Assembly: GCA_964371945.1 (NCBI GenBank)
Contig: CAYJPA010000037.1
Location: 1 to 53,231, forward strand
DNA: 53,231 nucleotides
Direction: 5' to 3'
DNA from: CAYJPA01 sp964371945
GTDB taxonomy: Bacteria > Chloroflexota > Chloroflexia > Thermomicrobiales > UBA6265
Numbering within the stretch: the stretch's first letter is position 1; every line of letters starts with the position of its first letter. The notes beneath the pieces are model-generated. The model was given only the letters and a program-made list of their open reading frames with translations. It had not been told where the DNA came from and ran no database searches. Positions 34,943 to 43,536 of the stretch are shown here, one piece after another. Position numbers and translations under genes: made by a program.

Positions 34943-35676
34943 GTGAGACTCGACACTCCAGGGCGAGTCCTGGTCGTTATGGACCGGGCCCTGATTGCCG
35001 AAACGGTTGTGCTAACCCTAAATCACGGGGTTTTTTGGCTCGAGTGACGGCCGGGATCGAAGAGGCAGCCAAGATGGTTACCGGCTGGCAGCCCCATCTT
35101 GCGGTCGTCGATATGGACCTTGGAAACTCGCAATTGTTGCACCAAATTGGCTTGGGTCGCACGAACGGATTGTCGCCAATTCCCGTGCTCGGTTTGACCA
35201 GACGAGGGGATCTTCCGACCAAGCTGGCGGCATTCGACCAGGGAGTGGACGACATCATGACCGTTTCCTTCTCTCCAGAGGAGTTGTTGGCCGGGGTCGT
35301 GACCCTTTCCCGGAGAGTCTACGGCGAACCCATGAAATTAAAGGCCGTGTTGAAGATTGGCGATCTGGAAATTGATATTCTCAATCGTCACGTGCGAGCA
35401 GGAGTTTCAGAGCTCTATCTGACCAGTTTGGAGCAGAGCTTGCTCTACTTCCTGGCGGCCAACGCCGGTCGGGTGGTGACGAGAGACGAAATCCTCGATG
35501 CGTTGTGGGGCGTCGATTTCGTGGCTGAAAGCAATGTCATCGACCGCCATGTCCGGTCCTTGCGGGTCAAACTGCAAAACGACTGGCGCCGTCCGCGATT
35601 CATCGCAACCGTGCCTGGCCAGGGCTATCGGTTTCTTCCAACCTTCGAAGGAAGCGGCCCCCCGATCGGGACGTAA
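34943..35676 (+). pseudogene. Orphan OmpR-type response regulator with frameshift in a T run
   Basis: The true start is probably GTG 34943, with GGAGG 10 bases upstream, giving MRLDTPGRVLVVMDRALIAETVVLTLNHGVF. At the run of six T (about 35032-35037) the frame shifts and continues in a second frame as ARVTAGIEEAAKMVTGWQPHLAVVDMDLG, the receiver domain with its phospho-acceptor Asp in VVDMDL, and then a winged helix (TSLEQSLLYFLAANAGRVVTRDEILDALW ... VPGQGYRFLP). One extra T would restore the whole reading frame. The first acidic pocket is unusual (VMDRA in place of VEDDA). No kinase is adjacent. It may be a pseudogene, a homopolymer sequencing error or a slippage site. Confidence 0.75.
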
Positions 35677-35720
35677 TTCGATCTGGCACGTGAGCCCAAA
35701 CCATCCTACGCTCGTTCAAT

Positions 35721-35748
35721 CACCTACTCCGGGCAATCGGAGTCGGTG
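35721..35748. terminator. Hairpin between convergent regulator and CsbD genes
   Basis: CACC-ACTCCG (35721-35731) pairs with CGGAGT-GGTG (35738-35748), one mismatch, with the loop ggcaat. It lies between the plus-strand regulator and the minus-strand CsbD gene, so it can end both transcripts. Confidence 0.55.
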
Positions 35749-35788
35749 CTCTAATGTGCGTTCGCCTACATGTGACCGAGGCATCTAT

Positions 35789-36004
35789 TTAGGAGCTCTT
35801 TACCTTATCGCTCACTCTGCCGGCCAAATCGCTGATCTTGTCTTTGGCATCCGCGACGGTCTGCTTAACGGCGCCGGCCGGCCGGTCCTTACCACCTTCT
35901 TCTCTCAACTCGGCGTTGTCCGTCAGATCGCCGATGGCCATCTTGCCTCGTCCCCTGGCGTCATCAACCATGTCTTCAACCCGGTCATTCGCTGAACTTG
36001 TCAT
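35789..36004 (-). CDS. CsbD family stress-associated small protein
   Basis: A 71-residue hydrophilic protein with the CsbD-like pattern EDMVDDARGRGKMAIGDLTDN and a Lys/Ala/Asp-rich repeat AVKQTVADAKDKISDLAGRV. CsbD proteins are small general-stress proteins of unknown mechanism. Start chosen at ATG 36004 (MTSSANDRV) with AAGGAA upstream; an upstream ATG at 36037 would add 11 residues. The gene is single and convergent with the orphan regulator. Confidence 0.85.
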   Translation of the reverse strand: MTSSANDRVEDMVDDARGRGKMAIGDLTDNAELREEGGKDRPAGAVKQTVADAKDKISDLAGRVSDKVKSS

Positions 36005-36146
36005 CGCTGGTTCCTTCCTCGTTGGCTGTTGCACCAATCGCCCTGGTCGACCGATCTTTCGGTCAACCGTGACAGAGACCGGTGGAATCGCAATCGGTCC
36101 CGTTCCCTATCCTCCAACGCACATCGCGTGCCCGCGGTCTGTAGAT

Positions 36147-37088
36147 TCAGTCGTAGTGCTGCATCGTCGCCAGGATTCGTCGAAGCGCAACGATGAGATG
36201 TCGTTGATAGGAGTTCTGTGCTCGACCGGCACTTCTTGCAAGCGCTCGTAAACCGATCAACAGGCTCCAGAGGTGAATCCGAGGCTCGAAGCCCGCCGCT
36301 ATGCTCGCGCTGTCGCGATATCCATCGATCAGCGAAGGCAACAATGAAGCGGGGATCGTTTCGCCGTCGTGGAGCGCGAAGTGACCGAGATCGTAGAACC
36401 GATCAACGCCACGAATCTCGCCGAAATCGATTATTCCCGTGTAGACACCGTTTCGATGGTAGATGTGAGTCACATCGAAGTCGCCGTGCGCAAGGCATGC
36501 CTGAAGGGCTTCGAGAGGACCGCTGTTTCGTTCAACAGTTTCCCTGATGGTGCGGATCTCCGAGCTCGAAAAGAAGCTGGAAGTGATTGCCAGATGGGAG
36601 TCAAAATCGTCGAGCGCGAAGTCTTGCAAAGACGGTAACTCCGCCTTTAGCCGATCGACAACCGGCTCGTCTCGCCGGATCCAACCGAAGCCGTCGACTT
36701 CGATACTGTTGATGATTGCCAGATCGCGGCCGGCCGCTTCGATCACGACAGCGACATCGATCCCGTGATGGTTCGCGCCGATTGGTTCACCTGGAATCTC
36801 GGTCGTCACCATGACCGATCGCTGCAGTCGCTCGTTGAATGGGTCGAAATGAACGACAGCCGGCACCTTCGCGCCAAGCGCCAACAGCAGCTCATGAGCG
36901 CGGACTTCAGGCGCGAGGCTCGCTTCCGGTCCTTCCGCTAGTCGTAGGTAGAGTGTCGTCCCATCCCGTTCGATGCCGTAAACGGGCGTCGACGTTCCAT
37001 TCTCTGTTCGCCGAACTACGGGAACCCCAGAACCCGGCAGCACGCCGGCGGCTATTGCGCGAAGCTCTTCTAGACCGTCGACGTCCAC
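36147..37088 (-). CDS. Aminoglycoside-phosphotransferase-like (APH) kinase family protein
   Basis: A 313-residue soluble protein with the APH/choline-kinase fold. The N-lobe has VYGIERDGTTLYLRLAE (the Lys site replaced by Arg/Glu surroundings) and VRAHELLLAL; the catalytic loop is LAHGDFDVTHIYH, with His-Gly-Asp kept but the usual Asn five residues later not obvious; the metal segment is GIIDFGEIRGVDRFYDLGHFAL, corresponding to D-F-G. Members phosphorylate aminoglycosides, small alcohols or amines; this one is not a clear resistance enzyme and the substrate is unknown. It lies alone on the minus strand between CsbD and the divergent SDR gene. Confidence 0.75.
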   Translation of the reverse strand: MDVDGLEELRAIAAGVLPGSGVPVVRRTENGTSTPVYGIERDGTTLYLRLAEGPEASLAPEVRAHELLLALGAKVPAVVHFDPFNERLQRSVMVTTEIPGEPIGANHHGIDVAVVIEAAGRDLAIINSIEVDGFGWIRRDEPVVDRLKAELPSLQDFALDDFDSHLAITSSFFSSSEIRTIRETVERNSGPLEALQACLAHGDFDVTHIYHRNGVYTGIIDFGEIRGVDRFYDLGHFALHDGETIPASLLPSLIDGYRDSASIAAGFEPRIHLWSLLIGLRALARSAGRAQNSYQRHLIVALRRILATMQHYD

Positions 37089-37243
37089 CGGTTATCTCCA
37101 CCGCGGTTCTGCCCTGAGCAACGAACATGACGCAATATCGAGCGCCGTGATCAAAGCCAATATGAGGGATGATAGTGGTCGTGAGTTTTTGAAGCGTTTT
37201 TCACCCGCTCGTCGAGCGGGCCGGCAACCAGGAGATGCAACCG

Positions 37244-38035
37244 ATGGCCGCGAACGACCTTCTTTCTGGCAGAACAGCGATCGTGACGGGAGCCGGGAGC
37301 GGTATCGGCGCCGCGATCGCCGAAGAGCTGGGTCGATCCGGCGCCTATGTGCTCGTTCAAGATCTCCGTGCAGAGACCGCCGAAGCGGTCGCGGAGAAGA
37401 TTCGGAATGCGGGTGGTACAGCGGGCTCGATTGCGGGGGATGCGGGCGATCCCGCCGGCGTTCGGGCTGGTGTCGACGCGTTGATGAAATCGCACGGGCG
37501 AATCGACATCCTGGTCAACAACGCCGGTGTGCAGTACATCGCGCCGATCGACGACTATCCGCTCGAGCAGTGGCACCGGTTGCTCAACATCCTCTTGACC
37601 GGACCCTTCCTCTGGACACGGGCTGTCCTGCCCACCATGCGGAAACAAAAGTGGGGCCGGATCATCAACATTTCTTCCGTCAATGGCAAGCGCGGGGATC
37701 AGGGTAAGGTTGCCTACTGCTCCGCCAAGCACGGCCTGATCGGATTGACCCGCACCGCCGCGCTCGAAACCGCGACAGACGGCATAACGGTCAACGCGAT
37801 CTGTCCTGGCGCCGTTGACACGCCGCTGCTACAGAACCAGCGACGCGAGCTAGCGGAAGTACATGGTATGTCCGAGGAGTCAGTGATCGAGGAATTCTTC
37901 ATTCCGTCGATACCGCAACGGCGATTGCTGGATCCCAGCGAGATCGCAACGATGGTGCGTCACCTGGCATCGGAAGAGGCGCGCGGCATCACTGGCCAGG
38001 CCATCAACGTCTCCGCCGGCCTGATCATGCATTAG
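37244..38035 (+). CDS. Short-chain dehydrogenase, 3-hydroxybutyrate dehydrogenase-like
   Basis: A 263-residue NAD(P)-dependent oxidoreductase. Cofactor motif TGAGSGIGAAIAEELG (residues about 15-30), NNAGVQYIAP (about 90), catalytic Ser in IINISSVNGKRG, and the Y-x-x-x-K motif in AYCSAKHGLIGL. The C-terminal loop AVDTPLLQNQ and GQAINVSAGLIMH resemble 3-hydroxybutyrate dehydrogenases (BdhA), which convert 3-hydroxybutyrate to acetoacetate. ATG 37244 has AGGAG 8 bases upstream, better than ATG 37235. It is single and followed by a hairpin cluster. Confidence 0.85.
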   Translation: MAANDLLSGRTAIVTGAGSGIGAAIAEELGRSGAYVLVQDLRAETAEAVAEKIRNAGGTAGSIAGDAGDPAGVRAGVDALMKSHGRIDILVNNAGVQYIAPIDDYPLEQWHRLLNILLTGPFLWTRAVLPTMRKQKWGRIINISSVNGKRGDQGKVAYCSAKHGLIGLTRTAALETATDGITVNAICPGAVDTPLLQNQRRELAEVHGMSEESVIEEFFIPSIPQRRLLDPSEIATMVRHLASEEARGITGQAINVSAGLIMH

Positions 38036-38060
38036 TAGGTTTGATCGGACCCGACGGATA

Positions 38061-38170
38061 CACGGGAGTGAATTCCCGTGCTCACTCCCGGAGGTCCCTC
38101 CGGGACTCCGTTGCTGTCGTTCTCAGTCCCAGCGGGACTTCCGTGACTGAGCCCGGAATTTATTCCAGGG
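38061..38170. repeat. Cluster of four extragenic hairpins
   Basis: Four palindromes in 110 bp: CACGGGA/TCCCGTG (38061-38080), TCCCGGAG/CTCCGGGA (38086-38105), CTCAGTC/GACTGAG (38122-38151, with GTCCC/GGGAC nested inside) and CCCGGAAT/ATTCCAGGG (38152-38170). They lie between convergent SDR and ABC exporter genes. One or more could end transcription, but the regular series recalls REP-type palindrome clusters. Confidence 0.75.
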
Positions 38171-38183
38171 CCCTGCGGTGTAC

Positions 38184-39911
38184 CTAAACAGCAGTCAGCA
38201 TCCCGAATTGCGCTTCGTGGAGGCGGCGATAGATGCCGTCGTTAAGCAGTAAATCCTGGTGTCGACCTTGTTCAGCGACGCCCGTTTCATCCACAACCAC
38301 GATCCTGTCCGCGTTTTGGATCGTCGCCAGCCGGTGGGCGATCACCAGCGTTGTGCGGCCTTCCGCGAGCTCCGCCAGCGATTGCTGGATTGCGCGCTCG
38401 GTCTCCGTGTCGAGCGCGGAGGTCGCTTCGTCGAGGATCAAGATCGGCGGATTCTTGAGGAACATCCTGGCAATCGCCAGCCGCTGCTTCTGTCCACCGG
38501 AGAGCTTGACGCCACGCTCGCCGATCAACGTGTCGAGTCCATCGGGCAGTTGCGCGATCATCTCAGTTAACCTCGCGCGTCGAGCTGCTTCGAGGATGTC
38601 CAGTTCGCTCGCGCCGAGCCGGCCGTAGGCGATGTTCTCGCGGATCGTGCCGGTAAAGAGGAAAACATCCTGCTGCACGATCCCGATCTCCCGGCGTAGC
38701 GACGCCAGGGTCATTTGACGAATATCGATACCGTCGATCGTGATCCGTCCGGAATCGATCTCGTAAAACCGCGGCAGTAGCGATGAGATCGTCGTCTTCC
38801 CCGCGCCAGAAGGACCGACGAACGCGACCGTCTCGCCCGGATGAATCACCAGGTCGATGTTCCGCAAAACGCTCTGGTGCTCGTTGTACCCGAAGGTCAC
38901 CTGCTCGTATCGGATTTCGCCCCTCAGGTCTGAGACCTCGATTGCATCAGGCGCATCGACGATGTCCGGTTCGGTGTCGAGCAATTCGGTGTAGCGCCGG
39001 AATCCGGCGATGCCCTTCGGATAGGACTCCAGCACCGAGTTGATCTTTTCGACCGGACGGAAAAAGACGCCGACAAGCAGCAAGAAACTGATGAATCCGC
39101 CGCTGGTGAGCTGACCGTGGAGCACGAAGTAGGTGCCTGAGACCATCACCGCGAGCTGAGTGAAGCGCATGCTGAAGTAGCTGAGCGTCATACTGGTGGT
39201 CATCACGCGGTAGGCTTCCAGCTTGGTTGCGCGGTAACGCGCATTGGCTTTTGCGAAGAGCTGACGCTCGTAATCCTCGTTGGCGAAGGCTTGGACCACC
39301 CGGATGCCGCCGACGTTGTCCTCGATCCGGGCATTGAATTCGCCGACCCGCGCGAAGAGCGACCGCCAGGTTCTCGTCATCCGCCCGCCGTATTTTGTGG
39401 TAACCCAACCGGTGATCGGCACGATCAGCCCTGTGATCAGCGCCAGTTTCACGTTCACCGAGAACATCAGGATGAAGGCGCCGGCGAAGGTCATCACGGC
39501 CACAAAGAGATCCTCGGGACCGTGGTGTGCGACTTCCCCGATCTCTTCTAGGTCCTTCGTCACCCGGCCGACGAGGTGACCGGTTTTTTGATTGTCGTAG
39601 AACCTGAACGAGAGCTTTTGAAGATGGTCGAAACTGCGTCTTCGCATCTCGGTTTCGATACTGATGCCGAGCACATGTCCCCAGTAATTGACCACGACCA
39701 TGAGCCCGGTATTGATCAGGTAGACCGCAAGCAGGGCCGCCGAAGCGAGCACAATCTTCGTCCAATCCTCGTCGGGAAGGAGCCGGTCGATCATCAGCCC
39801 GACCGCGATCGGAAAACCCAGCTCCAGCAGCCCGGAAAGCACCGCGCAGGAGAAATCGAGGATGAAGAGTTTGCGATGGGGGCGGTAATACGCGAAGAAT
39901 CGTCTCAACAT
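38184..39911 (-). CDS. MsbA-like ABC exporter (fused permease and ATPase)
   Basis: A 575-residue half-transporter. Six membrane helices (about 10-300) begin MLRRFFAYYRPHRKLFILDFS; the ATPase domain (about 330-575) has Walker A GPSGAGKTTISSLLPRF, the Q loop IGIVQQDVFLF, the signature LSGGQKQRLAIARMFL, Walker B ILILDEATSALD and the switch His in VIAHRLAT. It works as a homodimer and exports lipids or drugs. ATG 39911 fits family starts; ATG 39947 in frame adds 12 residues. Neither has a strong ribosome site. Confidence 0.92.
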   Translation of the reverse strand: MLRRFFAYYRPHRKLFILDFSCAVLSGLLELGFPIAVGLMIDRLLPDEDWTKIVLASAALLAVYLINTGLMVVVNYWGHVLGISIETEMRRRSFDHLQKLSFRFYDNQKTGHLVGRVTKDLEEIGEVAHHGPEDLFVAVMTFAGAFILMFSVNVKLALITGLIVPITGWVTTKYGGRMTRTWRSLFARVGEFNARIEDNVGGIRVVQAFANEDYERQLFAKANARYRATKLEAYRVMTTSMTLSYFSMRFTQLAVMVSGTYFVLHGQLTSGGFISFLLLVGVFFRPVEKINSVLESYPKGIAGFRRYTELLDTEPDIVDAPDAIEVSDLRGEIRYEQVTFGYNEHQSVLRNIDLVIHPGETVAFVGPSGAGKTTISSLLPRFYEIDSGRITIDGIDIRQMTLASLRREIGIVQQDVFLFTGTIRENIAYGRLGASELDILEAARRARLTEMIAQLPDGLDTLIGERGVKLSGGQKQRLAIARMFLKNPPILILDEATSALDTETERAIQQSLAELAEGRTTLVIAHRLATIQNADRIVVVDETGVAEQGRHQDLLLNDGIYRRLHEAQFGMLTAV

Positions 39912-40160
39912 AGAGCGGCTAGTGGCTTTCCAGATGGGTGGCTTCAATCATCGATGGGATCACGTGCAACAGCACCGCTCGCCATTCTAGGCCAATTCCG
40001 ATGGCTTGGCCCGGGTTTCGGCCTAATGCCACACGCATTCGCACCAGCCGGCCAGTGCGGCAGGTCCAAACGGATGCGTCTTCAGTACGACGCCCTCCCC
40101 TGCGGTCATCCCGCGTGCTCTTACGAGCGTCATCTGTCAGGTTCGGGGCGCGCCCGCCTA

Positions 40161-40262
40161 CCGTCATGCTGAGGCACGAAGCATCTCTCCGGAGGGCGTT
40201 GTCTGCTCGCAGCTCCGCGGCATTCGAACGAGAGCTGCTTCGGGGTCGTCTCAGCATGACGG
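40161..40262. repeat. Imperfect 100-bp inverted repeat (extragenic palindrome)
   Basis: CCGTCATGCTGAG (40161-40173) and CTCAGCATGACGG (40250-40262) are perfect 13-bp arms; inside them CGAAGCA (40177-40183) pairs with TGCTTCG (40236-40242), so the whole folds as a long hairpin. The left arm with its neighbours (GGCACGAAGCATCT...GGAGGGCGT) recurs at 43402-43456. The region 39912-40320 has no supported gene. Confidence 0.8.
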
Positions 40263-40320
40263 TGGGAGGGCGAGATTCTGCGATACCTCCGAATGACGAA
40301 TCGATCAACAAACGGGGAAA

Positions 40321-41253
40321 TCAAAGAGCCCAACTTAATTCGAGTCCCTTGATTAACGCGACCATGATGCTGTGAAGCGGAACCGAGATGCCGAGAGCGG
40401 CGGCTTCGCGAACGATGGCGCCGTTGATCACGTCGATCTCGGTTCTGCGTTTCGCATCGACGTCCTGGAGCATCGACGCTCTGCCCGTGCTCCCCTTGGC
40501 CAGTAGGCCTCTGATGGCCAAAATCCGTTCTCGGGCATCGATAGCAAGGCCCTTCGCTTGAGCGACGACCACTGCTTCACGGATCAATGACTCGCACATA
40601 CCCAGAATCGCCTCATCGGAACCCATGGCGCCTGAGTTCAGACGGGTCAGCGCGGCGACCGGCAGCCCAGCGGCATTGATGATCAACTTCTTCCAAATCT
40701 CGGTTTTGACATCGGCCGTGACGCTCGTCTGGATGCCGGCCTCATTCATCGCGGCGCCAATGTCCCGCGCTCGAGCAAGCGGTTGATTGTCCAGGTACGG
40801 ACCTACAAAGGTTGGACCGGAGTTCAGGGTGTGCAGGATGATGCCGGGCCGGAGCACCGTTGCGCCGTGGTAGGTGACTCCCATCGCGAGCTGAGCCGGG
40901 TCGACTACTTCAGCCAGTGTGTCCGTATTCCCCCAACCATTTTGGAGACTTGCTACGGTCGTGTCGGGGCCGATCGTGGGCATTGCCAGCTCGACCGCTG
41001 AACTGGTGTGGTGAGCCTTGGTGAAGAAAATCGCGGCATCGCACACGCCGATCTTGGCGGCCTGATCTGTTGCCGGAACTCGATAGACACGCGATGTTCC
41101 GTTCGACTCTTCGATCGTGAGACCGTTGCGATTGATTGCGTCGATCGCCTCTGTGGCGACATCCAGGATCGAAACATCGTGGCCGGCCGCGCTCAGGCTG
41201 CTGGCCCAAACGCCACCCATCGCGCCGGCGCCGCCGACGATCACGAACTTCAC
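40321..41253 (-). CDS. Ketopantoate reductase family protein (PanE/ApbA-like)
   Basis: A 310-residue NADP-dependent reductase. The N-terminal Rossmann motif is FVIVGGAGAMGGVWASSL, the substrate-side Lys motif KAHHTSSAVELAMP and LQNGWGNTDTL follow, and the C-terminal helical domain carries EIWKKLIINAAG and the Ser/Asp region DVDAKRRTEIDVINGAIV. In the canonical reaction 2-dehydropantoate becomes pantoate for CoA synthesis, but paralogues act on other 2-oxoacids. GTG 41253 is the start, AAAGGAG upstream. It is the last gene of a tight minus-strand operon after an HpcH-type aldolase (21 bp gap), which suggests that aldolase supplies its substrate. Confidence 0.88.
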   Translation of the reverse strand: MKFVIVGGAGAMGGVWASSLSAAGHDVSILDVATEAIDAINRNGLTIEESNGTSRVYRVPATDQAAKIGVCDAAIFFTKAHHTSSAVELAMPTIGPDTTVASLQNGWGNTDTLAEVVDPAQLAMGVTYHGATVLRPGIILHTLNSGPTFVGPYLDNQPLARARDIGAAMNEAGIQTSVTADVKTEIWKKLIINAAGLPVAALTRLNSGAMGSDEAILGMCESLIREAVVVAQAKGLAIDARERILAIRGLLAKGSTGRASMLQDVDAKRRTEIDVINGAIVREAAALGISVPLHSIMVALIKGLELSWAL

Positions 41254-41274
41254 GGCAACACTCCTTTGTGGCGA

Positions 41275-42051
41275 CTACGCATCATTCGCCTTCAGTCCTT
41301 TGATTCCGTGCGACAGCGCCTGTTGGTAGATTGGAATGTCGATCGAGTAGGAGAACGCACGAAAGCCACGCTTCATCCAATCGCGCGAAACCTCGACAGT
41401 CGCCTGCGAAGTGCCCGCGGCTTTGCCGGCGGCGTTGCATGCGGCCACAACGATGTCGAGCGCCTCGATCAACCGTGGATGATTGAACTGGGCCGGAATT
41501 CCCATGGTCGTGGTCAGGTCGAAATGGCCAACCCACAAACAATCGATGCCTTCGACGGCCGCGATCTCGGCGGCATTCTGTACGCCGAGCGGCGTTTCGA
41601 TCATCGCGATCAAAAAGACCTCGTCGTTGGCGCTCTGCATCTTCGCGATGACATCGCCCCCGGTGTAGTCGTCGTGGGCTACCCCGAAGGCGCATCCACG
41701 TTTCCCATGTGGCGGATATTTGGCGGACCGCACGATCAACCGGGCCTGATCCGCGGTTTCCACCATCGGCACCATGATGCCCATCGCGCCGGCATCGAGT
41801 GGACCCGAGATCAGGTGGTACTGCGTGGCCGGAACGCGAACGAATGGCACCGCGTCGGCCGCCCGGGTGGTCGCCATCAACATGCGGATCTTTTCAATGC
41901 TCCATCCGGTATGCTCCAGGTCGTACATCACGAAATCGGCGCCGGCGCTTGCAGCAATTCGCCCGATCCCGGTCGTGGCGAATTCGAGCACGGTGGTTCC
42001 AACGACTGTTCCACCCCCGGCAAGTGTGCGTTTGACCCGGTTCTCACGCAT
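41275..42051 (-). CDS. HpcH/HpaI aldolase family protein
   Basis: A 258-residue class II aldolase. The family segments are FVMYDLEHTGWSIEKI, GAMGIMVPMVETADQA, the metal-ligand Glu in IAMIETPLGVQNAAEIAAVEGID and Asp in LWVGHFDLTTTMGIP. It uses a divalent metal for cleavage of 2-keto-3-deoxy sugars or homologues to pyruvate and an aldehyde (HpaI/YfaU, RhmA). ATG 42051 follows AGGAGA. It sits between a methyltransferase (20 bp upstream) and a ketopantoate reductase-like gene in one operon. Confidence 0.88.
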   Translation of the reverse strand: MRENRVKRTLAGGGTVVGTTVLEFATTGIGRIAASAGADFVMYDLEHTGWSIEKIRMLMATTRAADAVPFVRVPATQYHLISGPLDAGAMGIMVPMVETADQARLIVRSAKYPPHGKRGCAFGVAHDDYTGGDVIAKMQSANDEVFLIAMIETPLGVQNAAEIAAVEGIDCLWVGHFDLTTTMGIPAQFNHPRLIEALDIVVAACNAAGKAAGTSQATVEVSRDWMKRGFRAFSYSIDIPIYQQALSHGIKGLKANDA

Positions 42052-42071
42052 CGATGTCTCCTGATAGGCGA

Positions 42072-42905
42072 CTAGATTCGGTCGAAGACGGCTTGAATGA
42101 CCTCGATACGCCCTTCCTCCAGATTACGCGAGGTGTTTGCCGCCATTGTGTCCCATTCAGATCCGAATAGCAGATGCAATCCGATCGGTTGCGCCACTGG
42201 TGGTGGCGCTGCCAGTCGTTTCCGCCAGAATGCGATCGCGGCCGGCGTGAGATCGAACCAAACGACTTCGTTGAAGCCAGACGCCGAGAGCAGCGCTCGA
42301 ATCTCGTTAGGACGCCGTACGAAACTGATCTCAGGCTCGCGCGCCCAGGGGACAGGAAAGAGAACGGGCGAATTCGGACCGGCCATGACTTCGTGGATCG
42401 CGAGCCGGCCGCCTGGTCGAAGCACCCTGTGGATTTCGGCGTAGAGCGCTTCCTTGCCGGCGATGTTCATCGAACTGTGCTGGGTCCAAACGGCGTCGAA
42501 TTTCCCGTCGTCGAACGGCATGTTCAACGCATCCGCATGTTCGAACGAGACCTTGTCGCTCATCCCGGTCAGCTCCGTCAGCTCTGCGCCGGTTTGGCAA
42601 TAAGATTCGCTCAAATCGAGCACGGTGACGTGGCAGTGAAGTTGAGCCGCGAGCGTGCGGGCCGGACCGCCGAGGCCACCGCCGGCATCAAGCACCTTGG
42701 CGCCGGGCGGCAGATTCGCAAGTTGGATTAGCTGGAGCGTCGCCTCCCTGCCGCCCATATGGAATTGATCGACTGGGTTCAGGTCTTCCGGGATGAGCCG
42801 GTCGAGATCCTTGCCCACCGCCCGCAATCCCTCCAAGATGGTTTGGCCGAGATCTTGTTTGTCGTAGTGATGACTGACCAGCTTTGGATCGTGCGAAACA
42901 GTCAA
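42072..42905 (-). CDS. SAM-dependent methyltransferase at the head of the aldolase operon
   Basis: A 277-residue methyltransferase. Motif I VLDAGGGLGGPARTLAAQL, acidic strand VTVLDLSESYC, then FDAVWTQHSSMNIAGKEALYAEIHRVLRPGGRLAIHE as motifs II and III. The N-terminal part (HYDKQDLGQTILEGL...DQFHMGGREATLQLIQLA) resembles sarcosine/dimethylglycine N-methyltransferases and related enzymes. TTG 42905 has GGGGGAG 6 bases upstream; a TTG at 42941 is longer but without a ribosome site. It leads the operon with an aldolase and a reductase. The substrate could be a 2-oxoacid-derived metabolite; not determined. Confidence 0.87.
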   Translation of the reverse strand: MTVSHDPKLVSHHYDKQDLGQTILEGLRAVGKDLDRLIPEDLNPVDQFHMGGREATLQLIQLANLPPGAKVLDAGGGLGGPARTLAAQLHCHVTVLDLSESYCQTGAELTELTGMSDKVSFEHADALNMPFDDGKFDAVWTQHSSMNIAGKEALYAEIHRVLRPGGRLAIHEVMAGPNSPVLFPVPWAREPEISFVRRPNEIRALLSASGFNEVVWFDLTPAAIAFWRKRLAAPPPVAQPIGLHLLFGSEWDTMAANTSRNLEEGRIEVIQAVFDRI

Positions 42906-43046
42906 GACACACTCCCCCAGTGGCGCGATGTTGGAAGACAAGCACTGAATTTTTCGATACGTACCGCTTCCTGCACATTATCAACGAATTGGGCGTTGGG
43001 GGTGAGCGAGAAAAAGACCAGTGACCGCTTTGGTCGGCTCCCGATG

Positions 43047-43072
43047 TCACACAAGCTCACACTTTGTCACAC
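43047..43072. promoter_or_regulatory. Triple TCACAC direct repeat, 10-bp period
   Basis: TCACAC at 43047, 43057 and 43067, each followed by four other bases (AAGC, TTTG). It lies 140 bp before the methyltransferase operon on the opposite strand. The period is one helical turn, as for OmpR/PhoP-type operators. The consensus differs from the boxes at 4850 and 24768. Confidence 0.4.
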
Positions 43073-43334
43073 TTTTCGACGGTGTGGTGGTGTCGGACGA
43101 TCATGGAGGTGGAGTCGCTGGACTAACGTCCGCGCTTATTGACATAAGTTGGCTTCCCACCAATTCGTGTTGGTCGGTGAAGAATAACTTCGTTTGACAA
43201 CATTGACGTTGGAAGGCTCGATTCGAACGACCCCGGTGAACCGGTTGCAGCCTTCGGTTCGCTGCCACCACGGGTCAAGAGTGACGAGAAGGTACCGGGG
43301 GTGGCGTCTCTTGGCTGCATTGTGGGTGATTGGC

Positions 43335-43360
43335 GAGGGCAGACCTCCATGTCTGCCCTC
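43335..43360. repeat. Palindrome GAGGGCAGAC / GTCTGCCCTC, copy 1
   Basis: Perfect 10-bp arms (43335-43344, 43351-43360) with loop ctccat. A near identical element begins exactly 200 bp later at 43535. Homology extends 40-50 bp beyond the right arm. Confidence 0.9.
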
Positions 43361-43401
43361 GTCATCACCCAACCTCGCATTCAAAGAACCGCAACATTTC
43401 C

Positions 43402-43456
43402 CCACCGTCATTCCGCGGCACGAAGCATCTTCCCGAAGGGCGTCGACTCCTGCCCA
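43402..43456. repeat. GGCACGAAGCATCT repeat, second copy
   Basis: ACCGTCATTCCGCGGCACGA and on, closely similar to the left half of the inverted repeat at 40157-40207. Only one arm is present here. Confidence 0.75.
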
Positions 43457-43475
43457 CACGGCAGTCAACGACCGA

Positions 43476-43497
43476 GGGTCAACACGGCGGTTGACCC
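43476..43497. repeat. Palindrome GGGTCAAC / GTTGACCC
   Basis: Perfect 8-bp arms at 43476-43483 and 43490-43497 with a 6-bp loop, between the two GGGCAGAC palindromes. Part of the extragenic palindrome patch in the gene-free stretch 42906-43692. Confidence 0.75.
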
Positions 43498-43536
43498 CTA
43501 CACGATCACACCGATTTGGATCCGCGTCTGTTGCAG

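Noticed and set aside
41008..42075. A 355-residue plus-strand frame
   Set aside because: It is a shadow of the ketopantoate reductase and aldolase genes, which have clear motifs and ribosome sites on the minus strand.
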